Assembly (NCBI GenBank): GCA_026992315.1
Contig: JALXAG010000151.1
Span: forward strand, 1 to 53,954
Length of the DNA: 53,954 bases
Direction: 5' to 3'
DNA from: Sneathiellales bacterium
GTDB taxonomy: Bacteria > Pseudomonadota > Alphaproteobacteria > Minwuiales > Minwuiaceae
The translations under genes and the position numbers were made by a program. The notes beneath the pieces are model-generated. The model was given only the letters and a program-made list of their open reading frames with translations. It had not been told where the DNA came from and searched no databases. Position 1 is the stretch's first letter, and each line of letters begins with the position of its first letter. Shown one piece after another: positions 18,124 through 27,990 of this stretch.

Positions 18124-19932
18124 TCATGCCTTGCGCAGCATTTTCCGTTCCTGGACGATATAGAGTTCGGGCCGGTAGACATTGAGCCAGTCCAGAACCT
18201 CGTCGGCCGGGATGGGGCGGCTGATGTAATAGCCCTGTGCGATATCGCAATGAATATCGGCCAGGCGTTCCAGGGTGTCCTTGTCCTCGACTCCCTCGGC
18301 AACGACGCTGAAGCCCAGATTGTGGCCGAGATTGATCAGGGCATCGACGATGATGTGATCGTCCTTCGATTCCAGCATGGTCATGACGAAGGATTTGTCG
18401 ATCTTGATTTCGCTGACCGGCATCTTGCGGATGAAGGAAAGCGGCGTATAGCCAGTGCCGAAATCGTCGATCGAGATGCAGACCCCCATCGAATGCAGGC
18501 GGGTGATGGTCTGCCGCGCGCGGCTTTCATCGGCAATGATGGCGCTTTCGGTGATTTCGAGTATCAGGCGTTCGGCCGGGATGTCGAACTTTGCCAGTTG
18601 CAGCGCGACCGATTCGGTGAAATGCGGATCGTGCAGCACCTTGGTCGAGATATTGACGCTGACGCTGATGTCATTGCCTGCCTCCCGCCAGTGCTGGCAG
18701 TTCTTCAGGGCCAGTTTCAGCGTCTGGCGGGTCAGCTTCTTGATCAGGCCGCTGTCCTCGGCGACCGGAATGAAGACATCCGGCGGGATGATTCCCTTTT
18801 CAGGATGTTTCCAGCGGGCGAGCGCCTCGAAACCGGCGACGGCACCGCTGCCGGTGTCGATCTTCGGTTGGTAATAGAGGGTGATCTGGTCCTCGTCGAG
18901 GGCGCGGTCGAGATCATGGCGCAGGGAAAGGCTGTTGCGGGCCGTATCGTCGATTTCGTCTTCTTCCGCATAGATGACGAAATCTGATGCGTTGGCCTTG
19001 GCCTTGCGCATGGCATTTTCGGCGCGGCGGACCAGCATGTCGGCATTGAGACCGTGATCGGGATAGAGGCTGACGCCGATGCAGCCGCCAAGGGCAATTG
19101 TGTGTCCATCGTATTCGATCGGTTTTTTGAGCTGTTCGGCCAGGCGGCTTGCCGTGATGACCGCGCCGCTGAGAGAGGCCTTGTTCAGCAGCAGCGCCGC
19201 AAATTCATCGTCGCCGAGGCGGGCGATCAGGTCGCTGTCGCGCAGGGTTTCGCGCAGGCTGATGGCGGCGTTGCGCAGAATAACGTCACCGGCTGCATAG
19301 CCGAGGTTTTTGTTGACCGAGTTCAGACCGTTGAGGTCGATGATGAGCACGGCGATATCATTGCCGCTGCGTTGTGCCTGACGGATGGCATGTTCCAGGC
19401 TTTCAAAGAAAAAGGCGCGGTTCGGCAGCCCGGTCAGTTTGTCGTAAAGGGAGTTGCGCCGCGATTCGTCGCGTGCCTGCTGGGCGGCATGGCGGACCTT
19501 GTGATGGCGCATGCATTTCCAGACATGCAGGCCTATTCCGTCGCGTTCCAGAGTTTCCAGCGGCAGGCAATCCGAAGCACCGGCCGAGATCAGGCTGGCG
19601 GCATCGCTGTCGGAAAAATCGCGCAGAACCACGATCAGCGGCCCCTGAATGCCGGTGGGCAGCAACGGGATGGCCGAGTTCCTGTCCCTGGCAAAGAACA
19701 GGGTGCAGTCGAACAAGGCCTGCATCGGGCCGTCTTTCATGCCGCTCAGCGTATGGGCGGTGGTGATGCTGATTTCCCCGTTATGGATGGGCAGCACGGC
19801 CGAGGCGGCTGTCGCCTCCTTGAGCAGATTGTCAGGATCGACGCACAGGATGGAGAGGGAAAGGCCGGTTTCCCCTTGTTCTTCTGTCTGCGATTGCCGT
19901 ATGGCGGTATCGGTTTTGATGTTTGCTTTCAT
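18124..19932 (-). CDS. Bifunctional GGDEF/EAL protein with degenerate GGDEF (GDDEF) and intact-looking EAL
   Basis: 'LTGLPNRAFFFESLEHAIRQ...ARLGDDEFAALL', 'GFEALARWKHPEKG', 'LEITES', 'IDDFGTGYTPLSFI', 'VVAEGVED...QGYYISRP'. ORF extends to 19995. Confidence 0.93.
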   Translation of the reverse strand: MKANIKTDTAIRQSQTEEQGETGLSLSILCVDPDNLLKEATAASAVLPIHNGEISITTAHTLSGMKDGPMQALFDCTLFFARDRNSAIPLLPTGIQGPLIVVLRDFSDSDAASLISAGASDCLPLETLERDGIGLHVWKCMRHHKVRHAAQQARDESRRNSLYDKLTGLPNRAFFFESLEHAIRQAQRSGNDIAVLIIDLNGLNSVNKNLGYAAGDVILRNAAISLRETLRDSDLIARLGDDEFAALLLNKASLSGAVITASRLAEQLKKPIEYDGHTIALGGCIGVSLYPDHGLNADMLVRRAENAMRKAKANASDFVIYAEEDEIDDTARNSLSLRHDLDRALDEDQITLYYQPKIDTGSGAVAGFEALARWKHPEKGIIPPDVFIPVAEDSGLIKKLTRQTLKLALKNCQHWREAGNDISVSVNISTKVLHDPHFTESVALQLAKFDIPAERLILEITESAIIADESRARQTITRLHSMGVCISIDDFGTGYTPLSFIRKMPVSEIKIDKSFVMTMLESKDDHIIVDALINLGHNLGFSVVAEGVEDKDTLERLADIHCDIAQGYYISRPIPADEVLDWLNVYRPELYIVQERKMLRKA

Positions 19933-20079
19933 CCGGCTCGCTTCAGAACGGTGATGGCCATTTCTATACGCAGGTGCTGTCGGGAAGCTTGACAAGCCGA
20001 TCCTGCCGTTACGGGAGGAGTGTAGGCGGAGTGCGTAAAGAAGCTCTTAACCGCAAGGGGCAAAGCCGCTTTTTTCTAT

Positions 20080-22317
20080 TCATTTTGTGGTAGCGCGGAA
20101 GACGCCGTCCCAGTCCGCCGGCGGCGGTGCCGCCGTAAAATGATCCAGGCGTTGGTTGTACAGATCCCAGAGAATCTGCAGATCGGGGGCCTGGGTGCGG
20201 CATTCTTCCAGAAGATCGCGGGCCCGCCGCCAGTTCTGCGAGCGATAGGCAGCAAGCATCTTCTGCATGCTTTCGCGCAAACGCTGGTAAGCAGGAGTGG
20301 AGGCGATTTCCTCTCCGCCGAGCAGGGTATAGATGCGCACGGCCTCGCTCTTTCCCTTCACGGCGATCAGATCGAGTTCCAGCGTTGCGTATTCATCCAG
20401 ATGCACGGCGGTGCCTTCGCCAAGAACCACGGTAACGCCATAGGTCTTGGACTGTCCTTCCAGCCGGGAGGCCAGGTTGACGGCATCGCCGAGCACGGAA
20501 TAATCGAAGCGTTGACGCGATCCCATATTGCCGACGACGCATTCACCGGTATTGATGCCGATACCGATATTGATCGGCAGGAAGGGACGGCCTTCGGCCT
20601 CGGCCTCGCGTCTGAGCGCGGCGTTCAGTTCGTTCAGTTCGCTCTGCATCAGCATGGCGGCGCGGGCAGCGTTCAGGTAGTGCTCCGGGTCGTCGAGCGG
20701 GGCGTTCCAGAAGGCCATGATGCAATCGCCCATATATTTGTCGATCGTGCCCTTGTTGGCCATGATGATGTCGGTCATGGGGGTAAGGAAACGGTTGATC
20801 AATACGGTCAGGCCCTGTGGATCGTCCTTGTATTGTTCCGATATCGGGGTGAAACCGCGGATATCGCAGAACAGGAAGGTCATTTCCCGCGTTTCCCCGC
20901 CCAGCGTCAGCTTGTCCGGATTGTCGGCCAGTTGTTCCACCAATGCCGGGGACAGATACTGGCTGAAGGCGCTGCGCACCTGTTTGCGCTCCGATTCGGT
21001 CTGAACGTAGTTGATCAGGGAACCGGCAAGGTAGATGGCGAAAACGGCACTAGACGGGCCGACGGGATCGAAAAGGAAACGCAATTCGCTATAGGCCAGC
21101 CAGGAGGCGGTAACGGCGATGGCAATGGCGGTGGCGGCGATCATGGCGCAGGCCAGCGCGCCGAGGCGGCGGATCAGCAGAATGACGATTACACCGATCA
21201 CGATCAGAAACAGCCGTTCCACCGCAGGGGCCCAGTCGGGGCGCTGCAGATAACTGCCGAGCAGGATCTGTTCGAGAATATTGGCGTGAACCTCCACCCC
21301 CGGCGTGAAGGGATTCAGCGGCGTGGCGCGCAGATCCTTCAATCCCTCGGCGCTGGTGCCGACCAGCAGAATGCGGCCTTCCAGTTCTTCCGGCGTGACA
21401 TTGCCGGTAATGACCTTCCAGGCCGGTATGACCCGCTTCGGCGTCGAAGGGGCGTAATGCAGCCAGAAACGTGTGTAGGGATCGACGGGGATTTCGAAAC
21501 GGCCGATCTTGACATGGTTGAAGCCGGTTTCGGCACCGAAGCTTTTTTCATCATAAGCGCCCGCGGCCTTGAGGATGTAGGTGCTGGCGCCCTGGGCGAC
21601 GCGCAGGGTTTCCGCGGCGAGGGAGGGAAAGATTTCCTTGCCGGAACGGAAGAACATCGGCGCGCGGCGGATGACGTTATCGACCTCGTCCTTGGTGTCC
21701 AGGTTGAAGCTGCCCAGCCCGGCGGCGGCCTCCTCGATTTCCGGAATGTTGCGGATGGCGCCTTTGTAATTGGTCAGAAAGCCGAGCGGATCCTGCCCGG
21801 CCCCGCCGGTGATGGCAAAGCCCCATTTCGGTTTCGGCAGATTGCCTTCGAGATCATTGGTCATGGCCATGCCGACGACCACATTGGTCTGGGCCATGAT
21901 ATCGGCAAATTCCTTGTCGTGATCGGGCAGGGCGGCGATCACGTCTTCGATCTCTTTCAGAGCATCGGTCTGCGGCCAGTAGGTGGAAACCTGTTTCGGC
22001 GATGTCCGGTCCGGCGCATCGAAGACGATATCGAAGCTGACAACCCCCGCCCCCTTGGTGAAGGCATGATAGAGCAAGGCCTGAAAATAGGTGCGCGGCC
22101 AGGGCCATTGGCCCAGTTTCTCCAGGCTTTCGTTGTCGATATCGATAATACGCACGGCCGTATCCTCGTAAGGCCGCGGCGACAGGCGCTGATAGGCGTC
22201 GAAAACCTGATTCTGAAAGAATTCGACAAGACGCGGCTGCAGCACCGGCACGGCCAGAGCCACCGCCAGCATGGCGAAGGGGATAAGCAGGTAGAGCCAT
22301 TTCTGCAGCGTTCGCAT
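20080..22317 (-). CDS. CHASE2 domain-containing class III adenylate/guanylate cyclase
   Basis: Extracytoplasmic CHASE2 region, three C-terminal TMs, then 'EMTFLFCDIRGFTPISEQ', 'DKYMGDCIMAFWNAP', 'FDYSVLGDAVNLASRLEGQSK'. Confidence 0.94.
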   Translation of the reverse strand: MRTLQKWLYLLIPFAMLAVALAVPVLQPRLVEFFQNQVFDAYQRLSPRPYEDTAVRIIDIDNESLEKLGQWPWPRTYFQALLYHAFTKGAGVVSFDIVFDAPDRTSPKQVSTYWPQTDALKEIEDVIAALPDHDKEFADIMAQTNVVVGMAMTNDLEGNLPKPKWGFAITGGAGQDPLGFLTNYKGAIRNIPEIEEAAAGLGSFNLDTKDEVDNVIRRAPMFFRSGKEIFPSLAAETLRVAQGASTYILKAAGAYDEKSFGAETGFNHVKIGRFEIPVDPYTRFWLHYAPSTPKRVIPAWKVITGNVTPEELEGRILLVGTSAEGLKDLRATPLNPFTPGVEVHANILEQILLGSYLQRPDWAPAVERLFLIVIGVIVILLIRRLGALACAMIAATAIAIAVTASWLAYSELRFLFDPVGPSSAVFAIYLAGSLINYVQTESERKQVRSAFSQYLSPALVEQLADNPDKLTLGGETREMTFLFCDIRGFTPISEQYKDDPQGLTVLINRFLTPMTDIIMANKGTIDKYMGDCIMAFWNAPLDDPEHYLNAARAAMLMQSELNELNAALRREAEAEGRPFLPINIGIGINTGECVVGNMGSRQRFDYSVLGDAVNLASRLEGQSKTYGVTVVLGEGTAVHLDEYATLELDLIAVKGKSEAVRIYTLLGGEEIASTPAYQRLRESMQKMLAAYRSQNWRRARDLLEECRTQAPDLQILWDLYNQRLDHFTAAPPPADWDGVFRATTK

Positions 22318-22467
22318 GGGCCGATGCTACGCAGCACACCACCCGCATGGCAAGGGGCAGTATGCGCTGCACTGCCCGGAATGCGGGATAAAAAACATAT
22401 GAATTATTTTTTGATTTTATGAAACAAATGTGTTTTTCTGTTGGGGTGTCGTTGGCAAGGTGAAATC

Positions 22468-23370
22468 ATGGTTACTTTCTCCAGTCTGGAAAAGGAATTG
22501 CAGCGGCGTTATCCGGCGCTCAGCCCCCGTCTGAAGACGGCGGCGCGCTATGCGCTCGACATGCCCGACGATATTGCCCTGCTGCCCCTGCGCCGTGTCG
22601 CTGCCCGCGCCGGCGTGGCGCCGGCGACACTGGTGCGTCTGGCCCGGGCGATGGATTTTTCCAGCTACAGCGCCTTCCGCGATGTCTTTGCCCAGCGCCT
22701 GCGCAGCGGGCCGGGGCGCTATGGCGGTAATGCCCGGGCATTGCAGGCAAGGGAATCGGCACAGGCCGGGGACGGACCTGCCGCCTCCGGTTCGGGCGGG
22801 GTGCTTGGCGAATTGTTCGCGATGGACAAGGACAATCTCGACCGGACCCTGGCGGAAAATCCGCCCGCATCCTTCTGTGCTGCGGCCGGGCGGCTGATGG
22901 CGGCCCGGCGCGTTTATGTGGTCGGGCGGCGGAAATGTTTCCCTGTTGCCTCCTATTTTCATTATGCGGCGCGAATGTGCCGCAAGGATGTGTTCCTCGC
23001 TCAGGGCATAGGCGGCATGGTCATGGACGATCTGGTTGAAATAAGTGGCGATGACATGCTGCTGGCGGCCGGTTTCGAACCCTATGCGAAGGAAACGGTC
23101 ATGGCGGTGCAATATGCCCGTGTCCGCGGCGCCGGGCTGATCGCCATCACCGACAGCCCGGTATCGCCGCTGGCGGCAGAGGGGGGCGATGTCTTCGTCG
23201 TAGCCAATGCCAGCCCCTCCTTCTTCCGCTCGATCACCGGTGCCATGGCCATTGCCCAGGCGCTGGTGGCGCAGATGGTTGCCCGCGGCGGTGAAGAGGT
23301 GCTCGCGCGGATCGAGCAGATGGAAAAAAACCTCGATGGTTTCGAGGCCTACTGGATGGAGAAATCTTGA
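22468..23370 (+). CDS. MurR/RpiR family transcriptional regulator (HTH + SIS)
   Basis: 'PALSPRLKTAARYALDMPDDIALLPLRRVAARAGVAPATLVRLARAMDFSSYSAFRDVFAQRL' HTH_6 and a SIS domain. Confidence 0.92.
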   Translation: MVTFSSLEKELQRRYPALSPRLKTAARYALDMPDDIALLPLRRVAARAGVAPATLVRLARAMDFSSYSAFRDVFAQRLRSGPGRYGGNARALQARESAQAGDGPAASGSGGVLGELFAMDKDNLDRTLAENPPASFCAAAGRLMAARRVYVVGRRKCFPVASYFHYAARMCRKDVFLAQGIGGMVMDDLVEISGDDMLLAAGFEPYAKETVMAVQYARVRGAGLIAITDSPVSPLAAEGGDVFVVANASPSFFRSITGAMAIAQALVAQMVARGGEEVLARIEQMEKNLDGFEAYWMEKS

Positions 23371-24717
23371 ATGACCCATGTGTTTCACCGCCATTGCGGT
23401 GCGGTGCCGCCGCTGGCCGTGCGCGGAGAGGGCGCCTATGTGATCGATGGCGATGGCCGGCGCTATTTCGATGCCTCGGGCGGGGCGGCGGTATCCTGTC
23501 TGGGGCACAGCGACGAGGATGTCCGCGCGGCGATCAAGGCACAGATCGATCGTCTCGCCTATGCCCATTCCGGTTTCTTCACCACTGAACCGACCGAGGA
23601 ACTGGCCGATTACCTGGCCGCCCGCGCGCCGGGGGATATCGATTACTTCTATTTTCTTTCCGGCGGGTCGGAGGCAGTGGAAGCGGCGCTGAAACTGGCG
23701 CGTCAGTATTTTCTGGAGCGCGGCGAGGAAAAGCGCCACCGTTTCATCGCCCGCCGCCAGAGCTATCACGGCAATACCCTCGGGGCCCTCGCGGTGGGAG
23801 GGAACATGTGGCGGCGCGAACCTTTCGCGCCTTTGATGAGCGAAGCCCATCACATCGACCCCTGTTATGAATACCGACTGCGTCAGCAGGGCGAATCGGC
23901 TGAAGAATACGGCCTTCGGGCCGCGGAGCTGCTGCGTCGGGAAATAGAACGTCTGGGGCCGGAAACGGTCTGCGCCTTCATTGCCGAGCCGGTGGTGGGG
24001 GCAACGGCAGGGGCGGTGACGGCGCCGCCGGGATATTTCAGGCGCATCCGGGAAATCTGCGACCGCTACGGGGTGTTGCTGATCCTCGACGAGGTCATGT
24101 GCGGCATGGGGCGGACCGGTTCCTTGTTCGCCTGCGAGCATGACGGTATCGCCCCCGATATCGTGACCATTGCCAAGGGCCTCGGCGCCGGATACCAGCC
24201 GATCGGGGCCATGGGGGTGTCGAAACGGATTTACGAGATCATTCGCGATGGCAGCGGATTTTTTCAGCACGGCCATACCTATATGGGGCATGCCACGGCC
24301 AGTGCCGCGGCACTGGCCGTGCTGCGCAAGATCGAGGCGGCCGGGTTACTGCACAATGTCCGCCGCCGGGGCGGGCAGCTGATGGCGGCGTTGCATGATC
24401 GCCTTGATCGGCATCCGGCTGTCGGCGATATCCGGGGGCGCGGGCTGTTCATCGGTATCGAACTGGTGGCGGACCGTGAAAGCAAGGAGCCTTTTGCACC
24501 GGAACTGAAGCTGCATGCGCAGATCAAGCGCGCGGCAATGGATGCTGGGCTGATGATCTATCCCATGGGCGGTACCATCGATGGCAGAAAGGGCGATCAT
24601 ATATTGCTGGCGCCGCCCTTTATCGTCAGCGAAGAGGAGGTCGCCATGATTGCCGATAAGGTCACGGCGGCCATCGATGGCGCGCTTGCCGCCTGTGTGC
24701 AGGAGGGGGGATCATGA
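23371..24717 (+). CDS. Class III PLP-dependent aminotransferase family protein
   Basis: 'FLSGGSEAVEAALKLARQYFLERGE', 'LLILDEVMCGMGRTGSLFACEHDGIAPDIVTIAKGLGAGYQPIGAMGVSKRI', 'DIRGRGLFIGIELV'. Confidence 0.94.
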   Translation: MTHVFHRHCGAVPPLAVRGEGAYVIDGDGRRYFDASGGAAVSCLGHSDEDVRAAIKAQIDRLAYAHSGFFTTEPTEELADYLAARAPGDIDYFYFLSGGSEAVEAALKLARQYFLERGEEKRHRFIARRQSYHGNTLGALAVGGNMWRREPFAPLMSEAHHIDPCYEYRLRQQGESAEEYGLRAAELLRREIERLGPETVCAFIAEPVVGATAGAVTAPPGYFRRIREICDRYGVLLILDEVMCGMGRTGSLFACEHDGIAPDIVTIAKGLGAGYQPIGAMGVSKRIYEIIRDGSGFFQHGHTYMGHATASAAALAVLRKIEAAGLLHNVRRRGGQLMAALHDRLDRHPAVGDIRGRGLFIGIELVADRESKEPFAPELKLHAQIKRAAMDAGLMIYPMGGTIDGRKGDHILLAPPFIVSEEEVAMIADKVTAAIDGALAACVQEGGS

Positions 24718-25595
24718 ACGATATATCCGCCACTGAACGGGAAGCGGTCACGATCATGGTGGCGCCCAACGGCGCCCGGCGCAGCAAGGCTGATCATCCG
24801 GCCCTGCCGCTATCGTCCGACGAACTGGCACAATGTGCCGAGGATTGCCTGAAAGCCGGCGCCACGGCGATCCACCTGCATGTGCGTGACGACGAGGGAC
24901 GGCACAGCCTGGATGCGGAACGCTATCGTCAGGCCATTGCCGCCATTCGCGAACGTGTCGGCGATGACATGATCATCCAGGTGACGACCGAGGCTGTCGG
25001 CCGCTACCGCCCCCGCGAACAGATGGAACTGCTGCGCGAGCTGCGTCCGCAGGCGGCATCCCTGGCGATCAGGGAAATATTGCCGCAGGGGGCTACGGCC
25101 GCTGAGGTCGGGGCCTTGGCGGCCTTTCTGCATGAAATGCACGATGCCGGGGTATTGGTGCAGTACATCCTTTACGATGCCGATGACCTTCGCCGTCTTG
25201 CCGTGCTGCATGAGGAGGGGCGAATACCGCAGCGGCAGCCCTGGATGCTGTTCGTTCTGGGTCGCTATGCCCGTGACGGCCGTTCGCACCCGGGAGACCT
25301 CACCCCCTTTCTGCGGGAGCTGCAGGCCGGCCGGCTGCATGAGGCGCCCTGGAGCGTTTGTGCCTTCGGGGTCAACGAATATCTCTGCGCGGTGAATGCG
25401 GCTGCCCTCGGTGGCGATGTCCGGGTCGGGTTCGAGAACAATCTGCTGCGTGCCGATGGCAGCCTGGCCGCGGATAATGCCGACAATGTGGCCCGGATTG
25501 CCGAGGCAATCGATAAAATGGGCCGGAAGATCGCAACGGCGCAGGAGACCCTGGACAGACTCCGCCATTCTGCCGGGGCCGTTCGCCAAACGTGA
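24714..25595 (+). CDS. BKACE / 3-keto-5-aminohexanoate cleavage family protein (DUF849)
   Basis: 'VTIMVAPNGARRSKADHPALPLSSDELAQCAEDCLKAGATAIHLHVRDDEGRHSLDAERYRQAIAAIRE', 'VRVGFENNLLRADG'. Overlaps the upstream stop (ATGA). Confidence 0.92.
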   Translation: MNDISATEREAVTIMVAPNGARRSKADHPALPLSSDELAQCAEDCLKAGATAIHLHVRDDEGRHSLDAERYRQAIAAIRERVGDDMIIQVTTEAVGRYRPREQMELLRELRPQAASLAIREILPQGATAAEVGALAAFLHEMHDAGVLVQYILYDADDLRRLAVLHEEGRIPQRQPWMLFVLGRYARDGRSHPGDLTPFLRELQAGRLHEAPWSVCAFGVNEYLCAVNAAALGGDVRVGFENNLLRADGSLAADNADNVARIAEAIDKMGRKIATAQETLDRLRHSAGAVRQT

Positions 25596-25834
25596 TGCCC
25601 GGGAGAATATTCATTTGGATTCAGCCTTCAGAATCTGACGGAAGAACGCCCGTGAAAATGCCCGGTTGAAGCCACGCGGTTGAGAAATATCCCTTGCCCG
25701 AGTGGTTTCGAAGCGGAGTTTTCAGATACGTTATGACCAGGAACGGTCGGAAAGGTGTCGGGTATTTTTACATTTTTTCTTCGGAGTAACTTTGCGCTGA
25801 TTTTATCCAATTGAAGGATAATAATATTTCAAGA

Positions 25835-25851
25835 CTGGCATGATGCTTGCT
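25835..25851 (+). promoter_or_regulatory. Candidate sigma-54 (-24/-12) promoter upstream of the PEP-CTERM gene
   Basis: ctggcatgatgcttgct versus consensus YTGGCACGRNNNTTGCW: one mismatch, correct spacing. Confidence 0.65.
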
Positions 25852-26061
25852 TGTGATCCGTCAGTGGTCATGGATATGGCCAAGTTTAGCGGTTCTGGCG
25901 GAGGGGGCGGCAAAGTAGCAGGTTCTACCGCGTTGTTCTGCCGAGAATTGGCAGATGTAAAAATTGTTGCCTTGGGTAGCTTCGTTCGTTCAGGCGTTGA
26001 ATCAAACCTCCTGCCAAATTGTAGAGAGAGAATCTAAAAGTTGCAGAGGAGGATCTGAAGT

Positions 26062-26910
26062 ATGAGCATCCGTTTGGGGTACTTGGTAAAGCCGGTGATG
26101 GCTGTTGCGGTTCTTGCGCTGGCGGGGCTGCAGCCCGCGGCGGCGGCGTTGATAGTGGACCGAGGGCTGCCGACCGATAATCTGAATAATGCCGCAGGTT
26201 CCAACCGAAGCAATGTGGCATGGGATTTATACCCGCCTGAAACCTATATATCCGGAGATGATTTCACCCTGCCCGATGCCGGCGGCAAGGCCTGGCGGAT
26301 AGACACGATTCGTGTATGGGTCATTGCTGACAATTCACAGGGAGTATCCATCGCCTTGGGCGATCGTTACGACACGGTTTCGCTGTTTTTAGGCGATGCT
26401 TCCGCTACCACTGCCGACCGGGTCAAGACATCGGGTATCATTGCCGGTAGCAATGCGACGGATAATCCGGATGTCGTCATCACCCCGGTAACCTATAGCA
26501 ATGGCGAGGAATATCAGGGGCCCAGCGGAAGTTTCATGCAGATCTGGCAGATAGATTTCAATAACCTTGGCGTGTTCGCCCCCGGTAAGCTGATGTTTGC
26601 GGTAGATGGTGTCGGTCCTCTGGACATATATTGGTTCAATCACGCGTCGAATGCAGCCTTGAGCGGCTCTCCTCAGGATGGGGCGGATGACCAGATGCTT
26701 TGGTTCACCGGCTCAGCCAGTGACGCAAGCATTACTTTGAGCGGAACCTGGGATTCCAACGGCAGTGGCTGGGATAAGTCGAGCGATCACAATATCCAGG
26801 TGTTTGCGACCGCCGTGTCGGTGCCCGAGCCGGGAACCCTGGCATTATTGGGTTTCGGCCTTTTCGCCGTATTCGCTGCTGGCAGGCGGCGCGTTGCGGT
26901 GGAACGGTAA
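26062..26910 (+). CDS. PEP-CTERM sorting domain-containing secreted protein
   Basis: Signal peptide at the N-terminus; C-terminus 'VPEPGTLALLGFGLFAVFAAGRRRVAVER' (PEP motif, TM, Arg cluster). Confidence 0.93.
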   Translation: MSIRLGYLVKPVMAVAVLALAGLQPAAAALIVDRGLPTDNLNNAAGSNRSNVAWDLYPPETYISGDDFTLPDAGGKAWRIDTIRVWVIADNSQGVSIALGDRYDTVSLFLGDASATTADRVKTSGIIAGSNATDNPDVVITPVTYSNGEEYQGPSGSFMQIWQIDFNNLGVFAPGKLMFAVDGVGPLDIYWFNHASNAALSGSPQDGADDQMLWFTGSASDASITLSGTWDSNGSGWDKSSDHNIQVFATAVSVPEPGTLALLGFGLFAVFAAGRRRVAVER

Positions 26911-27139
26911 CTTCATCAGAGAGGGGGCCGACGTCATAACCCGGTCCGTTTTGGTGTTGCGGCGCGGGCTGCACAGCCAGGTTATGCAGCCCAACAGGAT
27001 GCATTTTACCCATATCTCTTGACCTGCTTCCTAAAGACAGGGAATCGCGGTCGCCATAACTTGGGAAGTCTGAAACCACCGGGAAGACAGCTTCTGAACG
27101 GTCGCAGGCGCCTGAAAACAAAGGGGCCCTGAAATGAAA

Positions 27140-27164
27140 GACCCCGCTGCCGGGCAGCGGGGTC
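27140..27164 (-). terminator. Terminator downstream of cytochrome c gene
   Basis: gaccccgctgc-cgg-gcagcggggtc; on the minus strand it is followed by TTTCATTTC. Confidence 0.8.
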
Positions 27165-27195
27165 CTGGTATCTGGCGGATTGCCTTGCGGAAAGC

Positions 27196-27588
27196 TTATT
27201 TCGACAAGGACTTGAGATAAGCGATAACGTTCTCGCGGTCTTTTTCCTTGCGCAGGCCGCCGAAGGACATTTTCGTTTTCTTGATGAATTTCCGCGGCTT
27301 TTTCAGGAATTTGTCGAGGTTTTCCTCGGTCCAGACCAGACCGTCGGCACCGGCTTTCTTCATGGCCTTGGAGTATTTGAAGCCTTCATGGCTGGCCGCC
27401 TTGCGGCCGACGATACCATAAAGATTGGGACCAACCTTGTTCTTGCCGCCGGCTTCGGCTGTATGACAGGCCTTGCACTTCTTGAACACCTTGGCGCCCT
27501 TGGCCGGATCCCCGGCGGCAGCGGCCTGGCCGGCAGCGGCAGAGAGTGCCAGGGCAACACCCATTGCTAAGACTTTTGCGAACTTCAT
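27196..27588 (-). CDS. Class I cytochrome c (c2-like), secreted
   Basis: '[32 protein letters not shown]...' CxxCH and distal Met ('KTKMSF'). Confidence 0.95.
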   Translation of the reverse strand: MKFAKVLAMGVALALSAAAGQAAAAGDPAKGAKVFKKCKACHTAEAGGKNKVGPNLYGIVGRKAASHEGFKYSKAMKKAGADGLVWTEENLDKFLKKPRKFIKKTKMSFGGLRKEKDRENVIAYLKSLSK

Positions 27589-27990
27589 ATCCTTGTCTCC
27601 TGATCTAGACGCGTAAACCATCTGTGCCGCGACTACAGCGCGACGTTCGAAACCATACGGCCATACCATCCCATGCAGCATGCCCGGTGAATATGGGCAG
27701 AACATGGCGATCCGGCCTCGGCCCTTTACCGTCCGCACGGGCGGGCGGCCCTCCCCGCGCTTCATCATATACACAAGCGCGGCTCGTGGATCAAAGGCAA
27801 GTTTTTTCCGCCGGTCGGAACCGACTCATGAGGAAATGGTTTCGTTTCAAAGGAGAATTCGATCCCGCAGCGCACTTGTTCACGGAGTATTAACCAACAG
27901 CGGCGAATATTATGTCATGCCCGTTGTAATCATTCGAAGATGCTGGCGGTGGGCAGCCATGCCTTGCCCTGCGGCGGAAAGGTGGGAAAG

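Noticed and set aside
20140-22422. 760-aa + strand ORF antisense to the CHASE2 cyclase
   Set aside because: Shadow ORF of GC-rich coding DNA: low-complexity Gly/Arg/Gln/His composition, no domain motifs, and the opposite strand has a full catalytic-domain match.
22380-22440. Possible RpiR operator (aaacaaatgtgttt region)
   Set aside because: Only 4-bp arms; too weak to call in an AT-rich intergenic region.
22417-24291. 624-aa minus strand ORF antisense to rpiR/aminotransferase
   Set aside because: Shadow ORF; opposite strand carries clear RpiR and class III aminotransferase motifs.
25840-26037. 65-aa + ORF between BKACE and the PEP-CTERM gene
   Set aside because: Starts inside the sigma-54-like promoter, no convincing RBS or motif; treated as 5' UTR.
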